Shown: positions 7,440 through 14,913 of the stretch, in pieces
How positions within the stretch are numbered: the first letter of the stretch is position 1
How the letters are laid out: every line of letters begins with the position of its first letter
NCBI GenBank assembly: GCA_937916415.1
Contig: CALGGH010000100.1
Location: 1 to 15,260 of the forward strand
Length of the DNA stretch: 15,260 nucleotides
From: an uncultured Lachnospiraceae bacterium
GTDB taxonomy: Bacteria > Bacillota > Clostridia > Lachnospirales > Lachnospiraceae
Reading direction: 5' to 3'
Program-made: the position numbers and the translations under genes
The notes under the pieces: model-generated
Told to the model about the DNA's origin: nothing
Seen by the model: the letters and a program-made list of their open reading frames with translations, nothing else
The model's database searches: none

Positions 7440-7636
7440 CCCCCGAAATGCCGGTTCCTGCTTTTTGAGTCCTAGCCGTCAGCCAGGTGGGCAACCTCAG
7501 CAGCACTTCTGCCTTCCACTGCTTATCACGGAATGCATGATTCCATGACGTAGGCCTGACATCCATGATGCGATTCGGAATCCCTTTCAAAAAAATGTAG
7601 GTTCAAAAACGCAGGAGTTGTCGCACATTCCAGGTT
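7440..7636 (-). ncRNA. Structured non-coding RNA, candidate 6S RNA
   Basis: Between the promoter-like sequence at 7643-7672 and the terminator at 7380-7436 lies about 200 nt without a credible protein gene. It is closed by a long helix: CCTGCGTTTTTGA (7615-7603) pairs with TCAAAAAGCAGG (7468-7457). Inside are a perfect-looking hairpin (7548-7540 with 7534-7526, five-base loop) and a GTCAGGCC/GGCTGAC pairing. A closing stem, a large bubble and a total near 195 nt fit 6S RNA, the regulator that binds the housekeeping sigma-A RNA polymerase. The stretch GAACCTACAT...GAAAGGGA also resembles my recollection of Firmicutes 6S RNAs. I cannot run a covariance model, so the family is a best guess. The alternative is a cis-acting leader of the pheST cluster. 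No T-box sequence (GGTGGTACCGCG-like) is present. Confidence 0.5.
7587..7628 (-). other. Possible 13-codon leader peptide with Phe codons
   Basis: From the ATG at 7628 the minus strand reads MCDNSCVFEPTFF then TGA, with three UUU codons, the last two just before the stop. AAGG lies about nine bases before the ATG. It sits at the 5' end of the transcript that precedes the pheST cluster, a position reminiscent of the E. coli pheM leader peptide. The same bases form the closing helix of the candidate 6S RNA, so the reading frame may be chance. Confidence 0.2.
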
Positions 7637-7642
7637 ACCTTA

Positions 7643-7672
7643 ATTATATAACGCAACTGACGCATCCCGCAA
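7643..7672 (-). promoter_or_regulatory. Candidate promoter for the structured RNA
   Basis: On the minus strand TTGCGG (7672-7667) is followed after 18 bases by a perfect TATAAT (7648-7643). Transcription would begin near 7636, just ahead of the structured RNA. The -35 is weak (three matches) but the -10 is ideal, and no other promoter is evident for the RNA or for the cluster beyond it. Confidence 0.5.
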
Positions 7673-7673
7673 G

Positions 7674-7715
7674 CATAAAATGCGGGGAAGGACGTAGTGA
7701 CCCATCCTGCCCCGC
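7674..7715 (-). terminator. Terminator after the 1076-residue protein gene
   Basis: On the minus strand GCGGGG (7715-7710) pairs with CCCCGC (7687-7682). Beyond a single mismatch, the helix continues with AGGA/TCCT toward the loop. The sequence ATTTTATG follows. It begins 14 bases after the stop codon of the large gene, and the candidate promoter of the structured RNA starts directly behind it. Confidence 0.65.
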
Positions 7716-7728
7716 GTTTCATCGCATG

Positions 7729-10700
7729 CTATTTACGTTCCCCACGGATCACTTCATTGCCCATGGCCGAGATTACGTCCTTAAGATGCAGTCTGATGAT
7801 GTCCTTACGGCTGCTGGTGTAAGCATAGGCATCATCTTTGTCATAGTAGGAGTTCATGGATTCACTGGTCAGCGTACGTTTCTCATCATTCTTCACCATT
7901 TCCTTGTCGGAAACGTATTTTCCAACATAGCTTTCCAGCGTAAAGGGTGACTTTGGCAGCTCATTCGGGTTGACCGCAAAGGTTTCATGCGTATAGGTCG
8001 CATTGCCGACGGTTCCCATATTGGCCGCCCTGTGGACGTCATATTTCACAAAGAAGCTGTACAGATATACCAGCGTATCCATGTCTTCCTTGCCAAGCTT
8101 TCCCTCCTTGTACTTTTGATCCAGCTCACGGATCTGCTGCCTGTGTCTGGCACTGCTCTTTTCGTAATTCTCCAATCCGCCGGACGTGAGAAGATTCGCC
8201 TTTTTCACGAGCATGTCTATCGCCTTGCCCGTATCCCTCTTGACCAGTCTCTTATACTCATACTCAAGGCTGTAATTTGCACTTCCGTTCGTCATGTAAA
8301 GGAGCAGTTCGTTCATTACCATGTTGTCCATGCATGACGAAACGCCGGGCACCTCCTCGTCGTCCAGGTTCATCTGGCCAATCTTACGATACTCCTTCAC
8401 GTTGTTGTTCATCTCAGCCTTCATCTCCGCGAGGACTTCCTCAACGTCCTCCTTTGAAGGGAGGCCTCCCTCCATCTTGATGCGCTTAAAGGCCCTGTGA
8501 TTCATGATCTCATCTGCAGTGACGCTCCTGATGACGTGCTCATTGACCATAAACTTCTCGAACATTATTTCAGGAGCACGCGAAAACAACATTCCCGGTG
8601 CTGCGCGCAGAATCTTTTCGAAGTTACCGATCAGTTCCATGGCATCATTGTTCGCCCGAACCTTTGGAGCCCGCATGCCATTTTTACGGTATTCCTCTTC
8701 CAGCATGAGCTTCATGTCGGGCAATACCTTATCCTTCAGGAACTGTATGACGTCGCCAAATTCTTCACTATCAGTTTCTGCCCTGAATACCTTGTCCATC
8801 CAGGCCTGCGTGGTATCGTTCTTGTATACGTCCTTACGAAGCCTGATCTGGCCATGCTTGTCCAGGGTCATGTATGAATAGGTCTTCATGATTGCCTTCA
8901 TTGTCCTGCGGAGCGGAATCGTTTCCTCGTTATCCTTGCCCTTGTTCAGGGTAATGTTTTCAGGCAGGGTATGAACCAGTTCAACCATTCCCGGCTTACC
9001 CTTTACCTCCTTGGCTGCCAGGAATCCCTTGGACGCCTTGACTATGTCCTTGGCTTCCTCGGCGGATACGTACCTGTGCCTTGCGGCACCGCCCTTTTCA
9101 TCAAACTCCTTTTTGCTGACCTTATCTCCGAGTACGTTCTCCTGATAAGTCATTGCCCTGGCTTCCCGTGATGCGAGGCTTTCACTCCACCTGTCCAGGG
9201 CCTTCTTAAGGGAGGGCATCTTCTTGAAATCGTCGGCATAGGCCTTGGTCAGCTGAGTCCTGGCCAGTATGAGCTTAATCAGGTCTGAGTCACCTTCCGC
9301 ATAGGGATAACGCTGTGCTATCTGATCCCTGTATTTATCGTTGGCATAAAGCGTGGCGGAAGCTACCTTGAGATACGCTTCAGCCAGTTCCACGTGGGCT
9401 TCTTCAGTCATCCTCACGTCATCTGCCGAGCCCCTGAGACGAAGCAGGGCAACCTTGGTGGGTTCATCCATGTCCAGAACGTTCTTAAGCTTCAGGAGAC
9501 GCTTCTGCCCGACGGTCAGGTCCAGCCCGGATCCAAGGACCTCATATTTGTTCTTGTCGCTAATCTTCGATTCCTGAACATGCCTGCGCTCCTGTACCTC
9601 CTCTTCCAGACCCATTACTACGAAGCCCTCTTCCTTTTGGTCGAGCAGTTCGCCCAGCGATATGGTTCCACCGTCCGACAGGGCCTTGCCCCTCAGAACT
9701 CCCCAATATGCGGCAGACTGCTTTTCAGCAAGCGACTGGATGTTACGCACGGCATGATGACGGGGCAGGTTCATCTTCTTGCCCTTGAGGTAACTGGTCG
9801 CCGACGTCTTGACCAGATCACACATGGAATCCAGGCTCTTTAACGTTTTTTCGTTTATCTCCATGTTCTCCGGATCGGAAACAAGCAGGACGATGGCATC
9901 GTAATACTTGTTGAAATACCATACGAACTCATTGTAATCCTGATGCTTGCCCTTACCCGCATTATTTAGTTCTTCTTTCAGCCTGGCCATGTCGTCCAGG
10001 GCCTTAACCCTGACTCCTATCGCCTTTCTGGCGGCCTCGGCCGATTTGCTGCGTACCTGGGACGTATAGGCATCCTCACAATACTTACGGTAATCCCTGC
10101 CCCTTAGCGTCTGCTGTACGTTCTTGATGCGCGATCCACGATCATTACCCTTATATGCCCTGCTAACCGTCACGTTGCGGATGTCCACGTCGGCATGACC
10201 GTCAACGAAGGTGGGCCTTACCAGCGTCATTGCATGATTCATTCTGGCCACGATCATCGCGGCGTAGGCCGATAGCACGTCCCTTTCCTGAACGGGATTA
10301 TTCGAGCCCTTATAACCGTATGTCTTGCTGACGAACTCCCTGAGCGGCATCCCGTCCACGTACAGGTAACTGATCGTTTGTTCGGATCCAATGTTTGAAT
10401 AAAATTTCCTTTGCTCTTCGCTCATGTCATTCGACTTGCCGGCCCAGGCATCCACCTTCCTCATGAACGCCTTGCCTGCTTCTAACTGGTCATGGCTGAA
10501 CCTGCCCTTCTTGACGCGCACCGTGCCAATGGCCATCATCTCTTCATCAGCCTTTATGACTTCATTTTTTTTGTTGCCCTCAGCCTGGCCGGCACGGAGA
10601 CGCCTGCTGTCATGAACCCTGACGGGCTGCTCGAGGATGTCCTCGATCTGATCGTCCGAATAATCCAGCACGTACTCGCGTTCATTGACTTTGCCAAGCA

Positions 10701-10959
10701 TTTCCTGGCCCTTCTGGATGAGTTCCTCATTATCCTCAATGGGAAAACCAATCAGGTCATCTTCCTGATCCCTCTTGCTCCGAAGCGTATTCCTGCCATT
10801 TTGCTGCTTATATGCAGGATCCATTTCAGGGTTGGGAACCTGAGAGAAGACGTTGGAATTTTTCATGACATCCATGTTTTTGGATGCCTGAATCCCGCCT
10901 TTATTTATGGGGTCATGTTTGCGCTCTTTACTGGCATTGATCAATCCATCTGAATCCAT
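7729..10959 (-). CDS. Large protein of unknown function (1076 residues)
   Basis: I do not recognise a family. The product is soluble-looking, with no signal peptide, no hydrophobic membrane span and no repeat or catalytic motif I can name. Residues 1 to about 150 are polar, acidic and probably disordered. The rest is rich in Lys, Glu, Asp, Met, Ala and Leu in helix-like patterns, with only three cysteines. Recognisable local features are YLYVDGMPLREFVSKTYGY near 200 and the C-terminal stretch TLTSESMNSYYDKDDAYAYT. AGGTG lies a few bases before the ATG, after an 11-bp hairpin. It follows the GNAT-like gene by 78 bases on the same strand and ends in its own terminator. The consistent open frame over 3.2 kb and codon use like that of its neighbours say it is a real gene. 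It could be a structural, secreted-without-signal or effector-like protein; nothing here decides this. Confidence 0.85.
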   Translation of the reverse strand: MDSDGLINASKERKHDPINKGGIQASKNMDVMKNSNVFSQVPNPEMDPAYKQQNGRNTLRSKRDQEDDLIGFPIEDNEELIQKGQEMLGKVNEREYVLDYSDDQIEDILEQPVRVHDSRRLRAGQAEGNKKNEVIKADEEMMAIGTVRVKKGRFSHDQLEAGKAFMRKVDAWAGKSNDMSEEQRKFYSNIGSEQTISYLYVDGMPLREFVSKTYGYKGSNNPVQERDVLSAYAAMIVARMNHAMTLVRPTFVDGHADVDIRNVTVSRAYKGNDRGSRIKNVQQTLRGRDYRKYCEDAYTSQVRSKSAEAARKAIGVRVKALDDMARLKEELNNAGKGKHQDYNEFVWYFNKYYDAIVLLVSDPENMEINEKTLKSLDSMCDLVKTSATSYLKGKKMNLPRHHAVRNIQSLAEKQSAAYWGVLRGKALSDGGTISLGELLDQKEEGFVVMGLEEEVQERRHVQESKISDKNKYEVLGSGLDLTVGQKRLLKLKNVLDMDEPTKVALLRLRGSADDVRMTEEAHVELAEAYLKVASATLYANDKYRDQIAQRYPYAEGDSDLIKLILARTQLTKAYADDFKKMPSLKKALDRWSESLASREARAMTYQENVLGDKVSKKEFDEKGGAARHRYVSAEEAKDIVKASKGFLAAKEVKGKPGMVELVHTLPENITLNKGKDNEETIPLRRTMKAIMKTYSYMTLDKHGQIRLRKDVYKNDTTQAWMDKVFRAETDSEEFGDVIQFLKDKVLPDMKLMLEEEYRKNGMRAPKVRANNDAMELIGNFEKILRAAPGMLFSRAPEIMFEKFMVNEHVIRSVTADEIMNHRAFKRIKMEGGLPSKEDVEEVLAEMKAEMNNNVKEYRKIGQMNLDDEEVPGVSSCMDNMVMNELLLYMTNGSANYSLEYEYKRLVKRDTGKAIDMLVKKANLLTSGGLENYEKSSARHRQQIRELDQKYKEGKLGKEDMDTLVYLYSFFVKYDVHRAANMGTVGNATYTHETFAVNPNELPKSPFTLESYVGKYVSDKEMVKNDEKRTLTSESMNSYYDKDDAYAYTSSRKDIIRLHLKDVISAMGNEVIRGERK

Positions 10960-10971
10960 TTGTCACCTATG

Positions 10972-10997
10972 ATCCGATCATCCGGCGATGATCGGAT
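10972..10997 (-). promoter_or_regulatory. Perfect 11-bp hairpin next to the ribosome site of the large gene
   Basis: ATCCGATCATC and GATGATCGGAT are perfect complements around a four-base CGGC loop. The stem ends about 12 bases before the ATG, right against the AGGTG ribosome site. There is no U-run, so it is not an intrinsic terminator. It could be an operator or an mRNA element tuning translation. Confidence 0.5.
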
Positions 10998-11008
10998 TAC
11001 TCCTTTCT

Positions 11009-11023
11009 CCCGGGTTCCCCGGG
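11009..11023. repeat. CCCGGG palindrome pair
   Basis: CCCGGG, three bases, CCCGGG: a GC-only hairpin of six pairs between the GNAT-like gene stop (11038) and the large gene. Together with the 10972-10997 hairpin it fills most of this 78-base gap. It may slow or process the transcript, since the usual terminator tail is missing. Confidence 0.45.
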
Positions 11024-11037
11024 CTATAATTATCCTG

Positions 11038-11898
11038 TCAAAAAACGAAATTGTGCTGAATGTTATTAAAGCCCGCCATCCTGGCGAACAATTCGTCATA
11101 TCTCTCGTCCGGCACCGGCACGACTACGTTAACGTCAGGAGACAGCTTACGACGGCACTCTCTCACAAAATCGATCAGAAGTTTTCTCGTGATCCTCGGA
11201 TCCTTAACCTCCGACAGCAGTACCATCAGCTCGTCATCCCCGTCGCCGATAAATCCGGCCTGCAGATATCCGTTCAGGCTTTCATTCTTCATGCTGACGA
11301 AGGACAGGTCCGTATCCGGCTTAAATCTCTGTTTGAATGCGCCCATGAACCCAAAGTCAAGTTCATCAGACCGGGCTTCAAATGCCACACGCTCCCGGGA
11401 ACTGAGTTCAGACATATTCCTGGTCAGCCTGCCTTCTTCGGCATCAGTCCGAAAAACGGATGATTCAAAAAGCGAACTTAACGGACCCTTGAACTGTCGC
11501 TCAAGACCCTTAGCCTCATACGCTCCGATCGCTTCCATGAATGGCGGTATCGTCTCGAAGTCCTCTCCCCCCTCAATGCATGAAAAATAAGTGGCACCCA
11601 CATATGCCTCCGTCAGCAGGGGCCTGATGGAATTGATCAGCAGAGTGCCCCCGCCCTTTCTGCGATGCCCCTTTGCCACGTAAAGCGATGACATCGTGAA
11701 AGTGTTGCCGGACTCGATGAAGCCGGTGATGGCGCCTATGGCCGTGCTCCCATCCGTAAGGCCGATGGCCGTGACCGGCAGCCCTGCCGTAATGGTTGCA
11801 TACAAATCCCCGGTTATGAAGTTTTTGAACAATTCCCGCGTTTCCGCCGTGATCATTCCAGTTTTCATAAAGCTAAACCCCGTATTCTCCATAAGCAT
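11038..11898 (-). CDS. GNAT family N-acetyltransferase-like protein, probably two domains
   Basis: Probably a cytoplasmic acyl-CoA-dependent N-acetyltransferase; the substrate is unknown. Residues 69-89 hold a GNAT motif A: SSLYVAKGHRRKGGGTLL, a beta strand followed by the R/K-x-x-G-x-G pyrophosphate loop at 79-84, here RRKGGG. The strand before it (STAIGAITGF, 51-60) also fits the fold. The C-terminal half (about 195-286) has a second pattern of the same type, with a strand, a long helix around ITRKLLIDFVRECRRKL, and AGFNNIQHNFVF at the end. This suggests a tandem GNAT arrangement with a degenerate second domain. Three in-frame ATGs (11898, 11892, 11868) are possible starts, none with a clear ribosome site, so the true start is uncertain. 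It precedes the large unknown gene. Confidence 0.65.
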   Translation of the reverse strand: MLMENTGFSFMKTGMITAETRELFKNFITGDLYATITAGLPVTAIGLTDGSTAIGAITGFIESGNTFTMSSLYVAKGHRRKGGGTLLINSIRPLLTEAYVGATYFSCIEGGEDFETIPPFMEAIGAYEAKGLERQFKGPLSSLFESSVFRTDAEEGRLTRNMSELSSRERVAFEARSDELDFGFMGAFKQRFKPDTDLSFVSMKNESLNGYLQAGFIGDGDDELMVLLSEVKDPRITRKLLIDFVRECRRKLSPDVNVVVPVPDERYDELFARMAGFNNIQHNFVF

Positions 11899-12001
11899 CT
11901 GCGAATATGCCCGTGAACGCAGTCAGTTACCATTTTCATATCTGCCGGCTACAGCATTCACGCGTCATACGACATACATATCAGCAGTTATATATGTTAA
12001 T

Positions 12002-12041
12002 GAGAAAAATCAGGGAAACGCCGAACAGATCAACGTTTCCC
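12002..12041 (-). terminator. Terminator of the uxuAB operon
   Basis: On the minus strand GGGAAACG (12041-12034) and CGTTTCCC (12020-12013) form a perfect 8-bp stem around a 13-base loop, followed by TGATTTTTCTC. It lies about 45 bases past the uxuB stop, and it separates uxuAB from the GNAT-like gene. Confidence 0.75.
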
Positions 12042-12085
12042 CAAAACAATAACATTGCTCAGGATATTTGTCAAAATGCCGGCTG

Positions 12086-13702
12086 TCACACGTGTCTGTC
12101 CAGCGTGGCACGAACGGCTCCGGGACCTGATGTGAGTTCACCAAAATATTCCTTTACCTTGTCCGCCAGTCCGACAGTTTCCAGGTTTACGCCGAATATG
12201 CGGTCATTTGTAAGAAGCGGATCTATGATCTCCCCGGCCTGACCGGCATCCATGCCGAGCCTGGCTCCGTACATCTTCGGCACCAGTTCGTCCAGCATCG
12301 GATCGGGGCTGAGTTCAAAGGCGTTGCCTTCATCATCCACGGCCATCAGGTATCTCAGCCAGCCGGCAAACACGAGCGGAACGTATTTGAGCGACCGCAC
12401 GTCCAGCTTGTCGGATGCGGCATAAGCCTTGATGGTCCCGCCGAAGCGGATGGGCAGCTTCTGTGACGTGTCACATGCGATCCTTTGCGGCGTGTCCGGC
12501 ATGAAGGGATTGGGGATGCGGACGTTAACGACTTCATCTATGAATGACTTGGGATCCAGTATGCCCGGATCAACCACCACGGGAAGTCCCTCCGCGTATC
12601 CGACCTGCTCCACGAACTTCCGAAGGACCGGATCCTTCATTTCCTCCGAGATCAGTTGATATCCGAGCAGGCAGCCGTATATGGCCAGCGTCGTATGCAG
12701 CGGATTGAGGCAGGTGCAGACCTTCATCTTCTCCACCTTGTCCACCGTCTCCCTGTCCGTATATATGACTCCGCCCTTGTCAAGGGGCAGGCGGCCGTTT
12801 GGAAAATCGTCCTCTATCACGAGGTACTGGCACTCCTCCGCGTTCACGAACGGGGCTACCCAGGTCTTTTTGGAGGTGACGACGGATTCGAGTCCCCGGA
12901 TGGAGTCCTTCGCCAGCATCTCTTCAACCCGTGAGTCAGGACGTGGCGTGATCTTGTCGATCATGCTCCAGGGAAAAGATATCTTGCCGCTCGTCAGCAC
13001 GTAGTCAACGAAGCCTTCGTCCACGAGTCCGTTACCGGCCCAGCCCCTTGCGAAGCATTCCGCGGCGGCCTTTAGCTTATCGCCGTTATGCGAGCAGTTG
13101 TCCATGCTTACCATGGCAATGGGCAGCTCACCATTTTTGTATCTCTCATAAAGCAGCCCAAAAACCTTGCCAAGGTAGCTCTCTGCCGCTTCCGGTCCCG
13201 CGGCCAGGTCGGCGGCGATGGCGGGCGTGAGCTTTCCGTCCGCGGTGCTCACCGCATATCCCTTTTCGGTGATCGTAAAGCTGGCCATCTTGAGCGACGG
13301 ACTGTCAAAGATTTCCCTGAGCCTCTCATGATCGGTCTCACTGGCGCGATCCAGCATCAGGGATTCCACGATGCTGCCGATCACGGTCTTTTCCACGGTG
13401 GCATCAGCCTTGAGCGTCGCAAGGATGCTCAGGTTGTCATGAGGGCGATAGCTCTTTTGGATGATCTCATAGTCATAGCCCTCAACCGCGATCAGTCCTG
13501 TGTCCATTATCCCCTCATTCAAAAGCTGCTGGCAGACGCTGGCTTGAAAAGCGCGAAATATGTTGCCGGCTCCAAAGTGAACCCATTCGGGGCGGCTGAC
13601 GGTATTATCGAGTACGGCCGCATGGTCAAACTCAGGCAGCGAATAACCCGCCGCCTCAAACGCTGCCCTGTCCTCAATGATGCTTTTTCTGCTGAGTTCC
13701 AT
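12086..13702 (-). CDS. uxuB: D-mannonate oxidoreductase / fructuronate reductase (mannitol dehydrogenase family)
   Basis: A cytoplasmic NADH-dependent reductase that converts D-fructuronate to D-mannonate in hexuronate breakdown. The 538 residues match the long-chain mannitol dehydrogenase family. VHFGAGNIFRAF at 41-52 is the nucleotide-binding start, MIDKITP at 247-253 is the conserved MVDRITP-like motif, and KVCTCLNPLHTTLA at 327-340 carries the catalytic Lys, Asn and His. The family also contains tagaturonate and mannitol enzymes; the neighbouring uxuA makes the fructuronate assignment the best one. The ATG follows the uxuA stop by one base, with AAAGGGG as ribosome site inside the end of uxuA, so the two are translationally coupled. 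A terminator follows. Confidence 0.93.
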   Translation of the reverse strand: MELSRKSIIEDRAAFEAAGYSLPEFDHAAVLDNTVSRPEWVHFGAGNIFRAFQASVCQQLLNEGIMDTGLIAVEGYDYEIIQKSYRPHDNLSILATLKADATVEKTVIGSIVESLMLDRASETDHERLREIFDSPSLKMASFTITEKGYAVSTADGKLTPAIAADLAAGPEAAESYLGKVFGLLYERYKNGELPIAMVSMDNCSHNGDKLKAAAECFARGWAGNGLVDEGFVDYVLTSGKISFPWSMIDKITPRPDSRVEEMLAKDSIRGLESVVTSKKTWVAPFVNAEECQYLVIEDDFPNGRLPLDKGGVIYTDRETVDKVEKMKVCTCLNPLHTTLAIYGCLLGYQLISEEMKDPVLRKFVEQVGYAEGLPVVVDPGILDPKSFIDEVVNVRIPNPFMPDTPQRIACDTSQKLPIRFGGTIKAYAASDKLDVRSLKYVPLVFAGWLRYLMAVDDEGNAFELSPDPMLDELVPKMYGARLGMDAGQAGEIIDPLLTNDRIFGVNLETVGLADKVKEYFGELTSGPGAVRATLDRHV

Positions 13703-13703
13703 G

Positions 13704-14780
13704 TCACACGCCCCTTTCGTGACTCTTCTCTATGGCTTCCCACAGTCCGTTGACGTATGCTGCTCCAAGCGCACGGTCATAGAGGCCGTATCCCGGCATG
13801 GCCACTTCATCCCATATCATGCGTCCATGGTCGGGACGGATCGGTCCGTCGAAGCCTATGTCGTACAGTGCCTTCACTATCTCATACATGTCGAAGCTGC
13901 CGTCACTGGACAGGTGCGCAGCTTCCTCAAAGTCGGTCGGGGAATTGAACTTAAGGTTCCTGACGTGAGCAAAATGAAGCCTGCCCTTCAGCGACCTGAT
14001 CATGGCCGGCAGGTCATTCTCCAGGTTGGTGCCGTATGAGCCTGAGCAGAACGTCACTCCGTTGTGCGGATCATCCACCATCTTCATCATGCGGTCAATA
14101 TTCCTCTGATTGATGATGATCCGAGGCAGTTCGAACACGCTCCAGGCGGGATCATCCGGGTGTATTGCCATCCTGATGTCGTATTCGTTGCAGACGGGCA
14201 TTATGCGCTCCAGGAAGTACTTCAGGTTCGCAAACAGCTTCTCGTCGTCCACGTCCTCGTACATCTCAAACAGTTCCCTGACCCTGGCCATGCGCTCGGG
14301 TTCCCATCCGGGCATCACAGTGCCGTTGGTGTCCCCGGCGATGGATTCAAACATTTTATCGGGATCCAGCGCATCAACGGCCTCCTGGGTATACGCCAGC
14401 ACCGTGGATCCGTCGGGGCGTAACCTGGCAAGCTCGGTCCTGGTCCAGTCAAACACGGGCATGAAGTTATAGCACACCAGGTGAATGTCCTCTTCTCCGA
14501 GCCTCCTCAGGGTCTCTACGTAATTGTCTATGTACTGATCCCTGTCGGGCGTGCCCACCTTGATCGCTTCATGCACGTTCACGCTTTCGATGCCCGATAC
14601 GTGCAGGCCGGCGTCTTCCACCTCTTTTTTGATGGCGCGTATCCTTTCCGCGGGCCACAGTTCCCCTGCAGGAACGTCATAAAGCGTGGTAATTACTCCG
14701 GTCACTCCCGGAATCTGCCTGATCTGTTTTAAGCTCACCGTGTCAAATCCGGTGCCGTACCAGCGTAAAGTCATTTCCAT
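13704..14780 (-). CDS. uxuA: Mannonate dehydratase
   Basis: Removes water from D-mannonate to give 2-keto-3-deoxygluconate, the step after UxuB in glucuronate use. It is a Mn(II)-dependent TIM-barrel enzyme. The 358 residues are normal for the family. Conserved metal and active-site positions are visible: AIHPDDPAW with His 207, FCSGSYG with Cys 245, LHFAHVRN with His 272, and RPDHGR with Asp 317 and His 318. The N-terminal MTLRWYG and YNFMPVFDWTR are also family signatures. The start at 14780 is supported by GAGGA ten bases upstream; a second ATG two codons later would be too far from it. No clear promoter could be placed in the short gap behind pckA. Confidence 0.96.
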   Translation of the reverse strand: MEMTLRWYGTGFDTVSLKQIRQIPGVTGVITTLYDVPAGELWPAERIRAIKKEVEDAGLHVSGIESVNVHEAIKVGTPDRDQYIDNYVETLRRLGEEDIHLVCYNFMPVFDWTRTELARLRPDGSTVLAYTQEAVDALDPDKMFESIAGDTNGTVMPGWEPERMARVRELFEMYEDVDDEKLFANLKYFLERIMPVCNEYDIRMAIHPDDPAWSVFELPRIIINQRNIDRMMKMVDDPHNGVTFCSGSYGTNLENDLPAMIRSLKGRLHFAHVRNLKFNSPTDFEEAAHLSSDGSFDMYEIVKALYDIGFDGPIRPDHGRMIWDEVAMPGYGLYDRALGAAYVNGLWEAIEKSHERGV

Positions 14781-14820
14781 GTCGATTCAGTCCTCTATGT
14801 CCATTTATCCTGCAATACTC

Positions 14821-14849
14821 AAACTGCCGCACCAAAGAGGCACGGCAGT
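14821..14849 (-). terminator. Hairpin after pckA, probable weak terminator
   Basis: On the minus strand ACTGCCGTGCC (14849-14839) pairs with GGTGCGGCAGT (14833-14823) around a five-base loop, 11 pairs of which two are G-U. Only TTTGAG follows, so the U-run is poor. It may let some pckA transcription continue into uxuAB. Confidence 0.55.
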
Positions 14850-14913
14850 CATAAGTTTCAGTTTAAAAATCTAATTCATAAATCTATGGCATCTCATCTC
14901 GCCAAAGCATAAA

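Noticed and set aside
7393..7590. 65-residue minus-strand frame across the structured RNA
   Set aside because: It runs through the RNA helices and ends in the terminator, with no recognisable protein feature. Structure explains the sequence better.
7374..7640. T-box leader for pheST
   Set aside because: No GGTGGTACCGCG-like T-box sequence or matching antiterminator was found on the minus strand, although the position would be classical.
11021..11040. Plus-strand TATAAT at 11025-11030 as a promoter
   Set aside because: There is no -35 box 16-18 bases upstream, and no plus-strand gene follows; both neighbours are on the minus strand.
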